NCBI GenBank assembly: GCA_900155495.1
Contig: FTLJ01000065.1
Coordinates: 1 to 63,747, forward strand
From: Porogramme epimiltina
Lineage: Eukaryota > Basidiomycota > Agaricomycetes > Polyporales > Polyporaceae
Length of the DNA: 63,747 bases
Reading direction: 5' to 3'
Positions 31,759 through 41,339 of the stretch are shown piece by piece; within the stretch, counting starts at the first letter, position 1, and the number at the start of each line of letters is the position of its first letter. The notes under the pieces were generated by a model, which was not told where the DNA came from, did no database searches, and was given only the letters and a program-made list of their open reading frames with translations. The translations under genes were made by a program, and so were the position numbers.

Positions 31759-34096
31759 ATGGCCTCCTGGTCGCAACTGCCCCCCACTGCCACCCCGTCC
31801 GCGCCCACTGTCCTCCTCATCATTCTCGTGCTCCTAGGGGTCTACGTCCGATATGAAAGGAGCGCCAAGTTGCGAACTCCGCCGGGGCCGGCGGCGCTCC
31901 CATTTCTCGGAAATGTGCACCAGCTTCCAATGGATTACCAGTGGCTGACTATGGCGGAGTGGGGTAGGAAGTATGGTAGGCCGTTCACGATACACTCGCC
32001 GCTGCACATATAGTACTCATCGCCGTTCTTAGGGGACGTGGTCTTCGCCGAGTTCTTCCGTACACCGGCTGTCATTCTGAACTCCAAGACGGCGGCTATC
32101 GATTTAATGGAGAAACGGAGCGCCAAGTACTCCGACCGCCCCCGTTTCATCCTTCTCAAGGAACTGTCAGTATAATCTTGTCAATATCGTGGCTCACCTC
32201 TGACGTCCCCGCAGCATGGGCTGGGACAAGGCGCTGAACAACCTCCGTTATGGGGAGCAGTTCCGACTACAGCGCAAGTGGTTCCAGAACGCGTTCACGT
32301 CCAAGGAGGTCCTCGCAAGCTACCGTCCGATACAGCGGCGCGAGGCATACACGTTACTGTCAGGGCTTTGCGACAGCCCCGAGCTTTTCATGGACCATGT
32401 CAAGCGGTACGTCACTTGTTCAGGGCTCCGGCATCAAGGTATTCGCTCGCAGCAAGCATCCTAACCCCGGTTTCTCCGTTCAGGTGGGCCGCGGCGATAG
32501 TGCTGGAAATCACGTACGGCATTCGCGTCTCGTCCCTCGATGACGAACTGGTCAAGATTGCAGAGCGAGCCACCGTCGAGACTGTTCTCGCTGGTAGCCC
32601 AGGCTCGATGCTCGTCGACTTTTTCCCCATCTGTGCGTCCTATCGGCCTCGTTCCACCCACTCTTAGCTCATCGAGTTATTGAAGTGAAAGAGATACCTC
32701 TGTGGATGCCTGGCGCTGGTTTCAAGCGTCAAGCGTTCTTCATTAGGACCCTTGTCCGTAAGACGCTCGACACACCATTTGCAATCGTCCAGCGTGCGAT
32801 GGTTAGTACTTAGTTTATCCGGTCGTCTAAACAAGACTAATGAATTACCCCCTAGAGGGAAGGGAATGCGGCTCCCTCGTTTACCGCCTCGCTTCTGGAG
32901 GAAGCCGCTGCGGAGGGGAACCTGACCGCTGATCACGAGAAAGAAATCAAGGGCGCGGCCGGGGGAATCTACTCGGGTACGTCATCCCGTATATCGCCTA
33001 TGATATAGTACACTCATTCGTGCCTAAAGCGGGCAGCGATACGGTGAGGCATTTGCATGGCAGTACTGTTCACACCCTTCACACACTAATGCCACTTAAT
33101 AGACAGTTACTGCTATGAAGACTTTCATTCTTGCTATGGTTCTGCACCCCAACGTGTATAAGAAGGCACAGGCCGAGATCGACCGCGTTGTCGGCCCGGA
33201 GCGTCTCCCCGATTTCGAAGATCGGGAACAACTGCCCTATCTGGATTGCGTTCTCAAGGAAGTGTTTAGGTACGGGACTTCGTTCTGCTCACAGGTGGAG
33301 CATGCGCCCATATTCCACTTCCGACAGGTGGAATGCACCCGTTCCCCTAGGCAAGTGTTCCAGCGCCACGACCTGTTTCTCCCCGGCCACTAACGCCGAT
33401 GACGCCTATGTAACAGGTGTTCCCCACAGCGCCAGCTTCCCGGACAACTACCGCGGGTACGATGTCCCCGAGGGCGCGATGATCATCCCCAATATCTGGT
33501 GCGACGCATTTTCTCCGCGCCGCCGTACCTTCCGCCTCGTGCTGACACTCTGGACCTCCAATCAGGTGGATGACTCAGGACCCTGAGGTCTACGCGGAGC
33601 CCGCCCAGTTCGACCCTGACCGGTACTTGCGCATGTCTCCGGAAGAAGCCGAACAGACCGACCCGCGCGATATCGTATTCGGCTTTGGGCGTCGGTGAGT
33701 CCTCACGCCACATGATGGCCCTAGGAGCTCTTCTCCCGCGAGCGGATCACTATCACCGTAGCACTCACGCTGACACGCCGGCGTGTTCGCAGGGTCTGCC
33801 CCGGCCAGTTCTTTGCTGATGCGACGCTCTGGCTTGCGGCAGCTAACATCATCGCAACGATGGACCTTGCGTTCGCGAAGGACGCGGAGGGTCTACCGAT
33901 TATTCCTGAAGCCGCGTTTGTGTCCGGCTTCGTCAGGTGTGTTCTGTTCGGCGTTCATCGCCTTTTGTGGTCCTAGAGGGCTTACCATATACCCTGCAGC
34001 CACCCGAAAGAATTTGCATGCGCATTCAGTCCGCGCTCGGACAGCGTGCGCGGCCTGATTGCCCACATGAATGCCGTCAACATCGTCTCGTCCTAA
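31759..34096 (+). CDS. Cytochrome P450 monooxygenase
   Basis: Thirteen exons: 31759..31975, 32033..32165, 32215..32406, 32484..32632, 32686..32801, 32856..32976, 33030..33043, 33103..33269, 33328..33350, 33417..33498, 33566..33694, 33793..33936, 34000..34096; 527 aa. N-terminal membrane anchor ([13 protein letters not shown]), then the hinge [13 protein letters not shown]. The oxygen-binding I-helix motif AGSDT (residues about 310-314) sits alone in a 14-nt exon. K-helix ExxR is EVFR (about 367-370); the meander has FDPDRY; the haem loop is FGFGRRVCPGQ with Cys about 450. It resembles the agaricomycete P450 groups often annotated as O-methylsterigmatocystin oxidoreductase-like; the true substrate is unknown. 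The intron at 33351-33416 has a GC donor (GCAAGT). It would be tethered to the endoplasmic reticulum and need a P450 reductase. No neighbour suggests a biosynthetic cluster. Confidence 0.9.
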
Positions 34097-34419
34097 TCTT
34101 CTCTTACGGCTTCTTTTACGCCTCATGTCCACCCAGACCCCGCCTCGTGTTGCCCGATATCAGCTGTGTCTCACCAAAGAGTCGGAAAGCGGAAGTAGTC
34201 CTTCATATTTTGTAACATAGTGCCAAGTTGGTTGAATATATACGATACCACAAGGAGTCAGATCTACCACGTCATTGCATTCCCAGCGGGTGGCATCGGA
34301 TCGTGTGACAGCATGTGGTAGCCACGCAGCACTTAGCTTCAAGCTCATCTGAATCATCAGCTTACAACCAACCGTCACCTTCTCCAGCTAATCAAACCTG
34401 TGCGCTATACCACGGTTAC

Positions 34420-34890
34420 AGAAGTATACTGCACTTTCAGCGGAAGTCGCGACTGCTCGCATCAACCAACGACGTACACTTTCCATCGGCGTTGCACCAG
34501 CCGCTTGCGCCCTTCTATCGTAGACCGGGAAGTCGTGCCGCGACAGCGTGATCGACGCCATCCTGCTCCGCCCAACGCCAAGAAAGACGTCAGGACACCC
34601 GCGGAGCACGATCGGGGTCTCTCTCGTGCTCGGAGGGAAGTGCAAGTGAAGCTACGGGATCTACGTACAAGGAGACGTCAGCACCGACTCGATCGGACCC
34701 GGCATGGGGCGGGACGCACCTCGCCGGCGGTGACGCTGCCGGTGTTTTCTACAGTGAACGAGACCTCAAACACCGGCCGGTGCAGCCACGGTGCTGTCGA
34801 GCTACCTTCGGCAGAAGGGCCGACTCGGCCTTGCCTACTGCCCATCCTGCTTCGAGCGAGGCGAAGATGAGCTCAAAGCGTGGCTTAACA
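34420..34890 (-). pseudogene. GH3 beta-glucosidase relic (3' end only)
   Basis: Minus-strand similarity to the last two exons of the GH3 genes. Recognisable pieces are the fibronectin-III-like stretch (LHFPPS, VLRG, PDVFLGVG, ITLSR) and, beyond a decayed intron, part of the GGE-V junction and the TGSVTGGE block of the preceding exon. Frameshifts break it, and everything 5' of about 34890 is missing. It is equivalent to 36561-36980 in the first intact GH3 gene. It lies immediately next to BTB-9, as BTB and GH3 alternate along this segment. Confidence 0.78.
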
Positions 34891-35201
34891 AAGCTGGGGG
34901 CGGGGCCTACGTCACCCCACGGCATTCCTTCTAGATCTCCTCGCTTTGCCCGCGGTATTCGCCTACCTTGATCATCCCTTCACTCGAAGTCCCTCAGAGG
35001 ACCTATTTTACGACTGAGCCCACTTTGAAGCTCGTCGGCTTTAGACAGTCAGAGCACCTCGGGTTCTCAAGCAAAAGGTGTAAGAGACTACATCGTTATA
35101 TTGTCGGACATTGAGAATAATAAGCGTCAAGTAGAGCAGTAACGCAGCGACCCAACGGATAAGGTCCACCGAGCTTCATTTTACGGGCTTCCTCATCCAT
35201 C

Positions 35202-36237
35202 CTACACGGTGAGTCGAAAGATGGAGGGAAGCATAGTATACCACATTTCCAAACGAATTTGGGCCTCGCGCAGGAACATTGCGTCGATACAGGAATAGCA
35301 GAGGGGGGCGTGGGTTGTGGAGTAATTCTCGATGAATGAACGCCAACTGGTGAAGAAAGTCGTATTGCTCCCTATGTCGATGGTGTTGGCTGTAAGTAGC
35401 ATCGTCACGGCACTCGCCAGGCATTGGGCTTCCGATGTACAATCTCCGTGTGGGTGATTGTGGAGGAATATTTGTGTCCGGAGCGTATTCATGTAGTGGG
35501 CGAGTTCCGTACCTCCGTCCATGCATCGCCTTAGATCGTCTCTACTAAGGTGCTCTACCGAGCCATCCTCCCGCTTCCATCCATCTACCAGCCCGCTGCC
35601 TTTGAAGCAAGTGAAGTAGAAGGCTCCAGGGAGAAGGGAGGGTGTATCGGTGAGCCGCGCGATATTGATGACGCCGATGGGATTGCATCCTGATCGGAAT
35701 ACGCCGTAATCCGTATGGGATTTGAACCAATCACCTGCTTCGAACTCAAAATATTCGTTGAGGAGCTTGAGCCCTTTCTGTTCGATGGCCTCAATGTGGT
35801 ACTTGTGTGCGAGGCGTATAATGCCAAAGAGTTGATCGAAAGACAACGACTCGAGCTGTCCGCGGATCTCCCTGGAGCTAGTTCTAAGTGCGATTATCGG
35901 GAGACTTTGCACTAGAAACTCACCTTCTATCCGTTCTGGGGAGGAGTATCCGGAGGAGATGGGTCAAATCGTAAGGAGAATCGGAGAGACGGACGACAGG
36001 ACAGCCTTCGAAGGTTTCATCCATCATAGGAAACGTCACAGTAGCGAACATGTCTTCAAAAACGGTAGATTGTGTTGCCAATAGGCCTCGGTAGATACGG
36101 AAGGCCGTACGGTTTGCAACAAGGACAATGCTTCCATCCTCAAACCAAAATTCTTCATGTTTTGTCAGCTCTGACGAGCCTGAGGCTGCCTGGGATAATG
36201 TGGCCGTGGAGTCCAGCCCCGGGTCCACAGTAGACAT
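35202..36237 (-). CDS. BTB/POZ domain protein (BTB-9)
   Basis: Two exons, complement(35202..35871, 35924..36237), 327 aa; 52-nt phase-2 intron (GTGAGT donor, CTCCAG acceptor; a second in-frame acceptor 6 nt upstream is possible). The N-terminus lacks the KRPR cluster (MSTVDPGLDSTATLSQA). BTB core: FWFEDGSIVLVANRTAF, RIYRGLLATQSTVFEDMF, CPVVRLSDSPYDLTHLL. Exon 2: LSFDQLFGIIRLAHKYHIEA, GVINIARLTDTPSLLPGAF, GWKREDGSVEHLSRDDL, then LCYSCIDAMFLREAQIRLE and MWYTMLPSIFRLTV. In-frame Met codons 135 nt upstream give an unlikely longer form. It sits between a GH3 relic and an intact GH3 gene on the same strand and has a broken copy at 40.9-41.3 kb. Confidence 0.85.
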
Positions 36238-36560
36238 AGTGTGAGCCAGAGAAATGATTGACAAGTGAGGAGGGGTCTGAAGTAGAGGTGAAGCAATCGG
36301 AGTGGCGTCGCAGCCTTTGAATGAGGCCAACTGCCGACGTGCCGGCTGAGCGGGTGCACGTGAGTTCGTCACAGACCACGTGGGGCTGGGTGTGACGGAC
36401 GGTACACGCCTTCACAGTCAGTGGTCACTCTGTTGGAGTCTGCAGGCGATGTAGAGAGGATATACGTGTAATCGCAAGAGGTAGAACATATCACAACGTT
36501 GCGTTCATAGCATACAGCGTAGTATTGTACAACATGTACCCCTTAGTATATGCACCACAG

Positions 36561-39500
36561 TTAGAGAGGGATATGTCCCTGAAGGCGGAAGTCACGACTG
36601 CTCGCTCCGACTGAGAACGTGAACGCTCCCTCAGGCTTGCGCCAGCCCTGTGCCTCCACATCCCAGATCGAGAGGTCATACCGCGACAGAGTGATGGTGA
36701 TAGTCTCGCTCTGCCCAACGCCAAGAAAGACGTCCGCGAACCCACGGAGCACGCTTGGGGGCTCCCCCACGCTCGAGGGGAAGTGTAGGTACAGCTGCGG
36801 GATCTGTGCGCGGAGAAGCGTCAGCGCCGACTGGGTCGGACCTGAGACGGATAGGGGCGCACCTCGCCACCGGTGACGCTCCCGGTGTTTTCTACGGTGA
36901 ACGAGATCCCGAATGCCGGCCGGTGAAGCCAGAGTGCGGTCGAGCTGCCTTCGCTAGCGGGGCCTACTTTTCCTGCCGCCCAGTCTGCCTCGAGCGAGGC
37001 GAACGTGTCATCCGAGCCGTGGAGGGCGCTGACCTTGAGGTTCGAGTAGGTAAAGTTCGTGTACGAAAGGCCGAACCCGAATTCGAACCGGGGCTCGATG
37101 TTGTTCTGCATAATGGATGGAACGTGAACATCGCGACCAGACGTGTAGATGGCAGGGTTAGGGACATACTGCATCGAAGTGGCGATAGTCGATTTCGAGG
37201 CCCTCGGTGTACTCAATCCTCAGCACCTCGTCGCCCGTCCCGCCCGTGACAGGCTGGGCCAGATAGTCCTCGAGACGCTTCGCAATCGTGTACGGTAAGC
37301 GGCCAGACGGGTTCTTCGCCCCATACAGAACATCGACGATCGAGTTGCCAGACTCCTGACCGGGCAGCGACGCCCACACCACCGCCGTCACATTCGGGTT
37401 CTCGATCCACGGCTCCAAGATCGCAGGCCCGACCGAATGCACGACGACGACGGTGTTCGGGTTCGCGCCCGCGACGGCGGCGATGAGTTCGTCCGCGTTG
37501 CCCCACAGCGTCAGGTTGTTCCGGTCGCCATCGTTCCCGTCGACGCCGGGCGGCTCCTCCTCGCCCGAATTCGCGTTGACAAACACCAGCGCGACGTCGT
37601 TCCCGAACGCAGCCTGTGCGGCGCCAGCGGTGTCCCAGTTGGAGAGCCACCACGAGACGCTCGAGTAATCTTCGCGCGCGCGGGCCTGGATCGCCTCGAG
37701 CGGCGTGATGAGGTAGGGGAAGAACGTTGTGCCCGAGCCCCAGCCCACAGCGAGCGTGCCGTCGTCGTCGACGTGGTCCCAGTAGCCGTTTGGGCCGAGC
37801 GTGGGGGGACCGGAGTCGCTCCCTGGTAGGGACTGCACGTTAGCGTAAGTCCTTTGGCTGCGGCGAAGTATTCCACACACCAATGATAACGACGGACTGG
37901 GGTGCTTTGAGTGGAAGTGCGCCATCGACGTTCTTCAGGAGGACCGTCCCCGCGGCGGCTACTTCGCGGACGACCTTGAAGTGGTCGGCTTGGACGTTGA
38001 CTGAGCCGAGGGGGACGGGATCGCCGCCGATGATTACGATCGGCTCGCCTGGGGGGAAGTCCTTGTCCTGGCCAAGGAAGTACCATGACGCGACGATGCG
38101 CTCTACCATGTCATCCAACCGGCTCTCGGGAATCGTTCCGTTCTGGACGTAAGCGGTCAAGTTCGAACCCCAATAACTGATGCCGATACCGTCATCAGTA
38201 TCGCCGGGCATGGACATCTGTGGCGCACAATAAGAAGACTCGCTCAACACAAACTCGGGGATAGGTATATAGGCATTACTCACGTCAAGACCGGCGATGG
38301 CAGATATGGTAGAGTGCTGTGCACCCCAATCGGTCGTGACGAAGCCCTGGAAGCCGAGTTCGCCCTTCAGTATCTGGTTAAGAGTTCGGTCGTCTTCACA
38401 AGCCCATGTCGCGTTGACTTGGTCTGCAAGGGCATTGTCAACCTTCACGGCTGTACGTGAAACACAACACGCACTGTAACTGCACATGACGCTCGCGATC
38501 CCAGCCATGACAGAGCGCATGAATGGATGAAGGTAGACTTCATGTTGTGTACGGTCATCCACGTGAGACGACTCTTGTGTCCGGAAATGCTCTTGCTCGC
38601 TATTACGCATGATCCCATCAGCATCTAGCTGAATGTTAGGAAACACTACTCACTTGTTAATGAAATGCTTCGCGCATGCCTGGGTCCCACCCTGTTGCAT
38701 CCCAAGGACGGTTTCGTATGCTGCCTCGCCCGACAAGAACGGGTCCGCGCCGAAGCCTTCCCAGTTCCTTCCGCCTTGGGGGACACGACCCATGTTCATC
38801 ATCGGACCCAGAGCCACGTTGACACCCTTGCCCTTGAACTCCTCACCCATCGCCCTCCCCCGCTCCCTCAGCAGCGTCCGGTTCCACGTAGATGCGACCG
38901 TGATGCCAGCCGGGAAGGCAGTGACAGGGTTCGCGAAGCGCACGCCGAGGGGCGAGTCGTCCAAACAGAGCCCTGGCCAGTCCTGCACGGCAGTGATGTT
39001 GCCGACACAATCAAGGCGGGCCACATCCGTGCCCGTCACCGCCGTCACCTTCTCTTCAATCGACCAGGACGCGATCAGTTGTTTCGCTTTGGCATGCGCG
39101 TCTGCCCAGGCAGGCCCGAAGTCCGGGACGAGCCCGGAGCCTGGGGCGGGGGGAGAGTCCGGGGAGGTGGAGGGATAGACACCAGGGATGGGGACATCGG
39201 AAGGGACGGGGAACGGAGAGAAGGTGTAAGAAGTGATTGGGATTGTGATTAGGGCTGGAGGGCGGTGATTAGTAAGGCATTTACAGAAACATTGCAGATA
39301 CGACAGGAGGTGCACGCTGGACAGAGAAGATCATAGTCTTCATGGTAGCATATATGGATGCCAAATTATTCCAGAGATATCCCCCGGACACGAAACGCGC
39401 TGGTTGATACCAATACGCCATAGGAGAAAAGAGAGCGGCGACAGAAAGATGTAAATTCAAGGGGGGGTTGACCAAAAAATTGAGAATCCGGGGAACATAG

Positions 39501-39778
39501 GCAAATTACTCACTCGTCTCTGTTTCAGGACTTGAAGAAGTGGACAAGGGCGTTAGAGTTGTGGAGCTGGATGCAGATGATGCTGAGATAGAGGTGACGG
39601 TAATGGGCACGCCCGAACTCCCAAAAGTCGACGATGAGACAAAGACGGGTGTAGTCGGGGAGCCAGACGAAGGGTCGAATGGCCTAGTCGTCTGAGGGAC
39701 GGGGTCCAATGCATACACAGAGAGCGCGATGGTGAGAGTGCTCAAGGCAACAAGGCGTGCTCCGAGGAGAACAGCCAT
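36561..39778 (-). CDS. Secreted GH3 beta-glucosidase (GH3-A)
   Basis: Eight exons, complement(36561..36803, 36863..37105, 37170..37822, 37881..38217, 38284..38423, 38475..38599, 38654..39254, 39514..39778), 868 aa, phases consistent. Exon 1 encodes a signal peptide (LVALSTLTIALSVYA) and a Ser/Thr-rich stalk. The GH3 N-terminal barrel follows ([34 protein letters not shown]); the catalytic nucleophile is Asp about 362 in TDWGAQHS, where most relatives have SDW. The C-terminal alpha/beta sandwich ([36 protein letters not shown]) and a fibronectin-III-like domain ([18 protein letters not shown]) complete it. Such enzymes hydrolyse cellobiose and other beta-glucosides outside the cell. Closest relative GH3-B; together with BTB-9 it forms one half of a segmental duplication. 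Confidence 0.92.
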
Positions 39779-39812
39779 GGCGACGCAGAGGTGAAGTCCA
39801 GTCTTCTGTGCA

Positions 39813-39819
39813 TTTTATA
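39813..39819 (-). promoter_or_regulatory. TATA box of GH3-A
   Basis: TATAAAA on the minus strand, 35 nt upstream of the start codon, implying a very short leader. The other GH3 genes have a TATA box at a comparable place. Confidence 0.5.
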
Positions 39820-39829
39820 CGTTTCCAGC

Positions 39830-40869
39830 AAGTGAGTCATGAGACGGCAATGAGAGGAAGAAAACCGAAGAGTGTTTAGATGGAGGACGAGAACTCGAGA
39901 GCGAGAGGTAGGATGACGGCGTTGAAGTGGTCTGGAGATTAGTCATCAGTGCCTGACGAGGGGCGCTCGGAGCACCGGGTGCCGAGCCAACCGTGACGCT
40001 CTCTTTCTTCTCCCCGCTCTACCCGCGTTATTCGCCGACCTTGTTTCTTTCAATTTTAGCCAATGTGATCTCCGTTACTGCTATTGTGCCTCTAAATCTC
40101 TCATAGGATCATGAATCGACCTCTCTTGCAACTCCGGTGCTCTGAATCCACCTTTAGTTCGTCACGATTCCTCCTCGTGCCTCAGACGTGTTACCCTTTA
40201 ATGCATTTCGTGGATATCTTCACGAGAGCTGTTTTCGGATGGTTTATTTAATATATTGTCTCGGGGTATGCTATCTCAATTGTGGACTCCGCCGTTGCGC
40301 ATGCTAAACGACGATACTTGCCCAGCTTTTTGCACTCCACGTTCGATGAGCGTACACGTGCATCTCTTTCATTTTCGTGATCGTGCCGAATGAACACTCA
40401 CGTACCGCTCCAGCTCAAATTACATCTCTGTAGCTTCTCGCCGGGCGTCCCATGACCTTCCCTGGACTTCGCTGGCTGCTTGTATTCTCTCGACGGGAGT
40501 AAAGCCCGCGGCTACTCGCCGTAATGACCCCATGCCGACATTCTCTGTGTATCCGGCTCCTCCCATATGCTGCTTCTTATGCTGTACAAGGTATTCTACA
40601 GGTAGCGGCAGCGGACGGCACGCGATTCACGCCCTGGCACATGGTCATATTACTTCGAGTTCCAACTGCGCCGTCACAGACTTGTGCTTTGTTTGAATAC
40701 CTCTGATGCTCTCGACCAGCCTCTCAACGTCGGAGCACCCTCCGAGTCAGCTCATTGTTCTTACGTAGGCGTACTCTCTATAGAGGAGTAAGAGACTATA
40801 TTTCTAGTTTGCCTGACATTGAGAAGAAGAAGCGTCGAGTAGAACAATAACGCAACGACCTAATGGATG
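39830..40869. other. Gene-free stretch upstream of GH3-A
   Basis: About 1 kb. Parts match the flank 34900-35160, for example the CCCGCKWTATTCGCC block and the GAGTAAGAGACTATA-type block at about 40787 (compare 35080). It is intergenic sequence copied with the BTB-GH3 segment. No gene seen. Confidence 0.5.
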
Positions 40870-41335
40870 TGGTCAACCGAGCTCCATTTCACATATCTTC
40901 CCATCTATCCAGCAAAGGGACTTGGAAGATCGAGGGGGAGTATATTCGTATGAGTCACGAGCTCGTGTAGTGACAGGAGTCGTAGAGAGGGCATAGTTCT
41001 TCGTACTACTCACGATGAAGGAGCGCCTGAGGGCGAAGGGCGTCCACTCGCCCCCTGCGTAGGTTGTTGTCGTCAGCTTAGTACACCATCGCTACTGCGC
41101 TCGACAAGCATTGGGCCTTCGATGTACAATCCTCACTTGCGTTGCGGTAGAGTCGGGACTCGGAATATTTGTGTTCGAGGTGTACCCGCGTAATGAGCGA
41201 GTCGCTCACGCCAGTCCGTGCACCACCACAGATCATTGGCACTGAAGTGCTCTACTGAGCCGTCCCACCGCTTCCATCCATCTGACAGCGCGCTCCCTTT
41301 GAAGCTGCCACTGGCCCCCCAGACCCTGGCCACGT
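40870..41335 (-). pseudogene. BTB/POZ relic, paralogue of BTB-9 exon 2
   Basis: Minus-strand similarity to the C-terminal part of BTB-9: GSALSDGWKRWDGSVEHFSA, then LAHYAGTPRTQIF, and decayed sequence after it. The 3' flank (TTGAGAAGAAGAAGCG, then ACAATAACGCAACGACC) matches that of BTB-9 at 35110-35165. The whole BTB domain, the intron and the first third of exon 2 are missing: the similarity ends abruptly at about 41335, where the 3' end of GH3-B begins. Frameshifts break the rest. Not functional. Confidence 0.8.
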
Positions 41336-41339
41336 ACAG

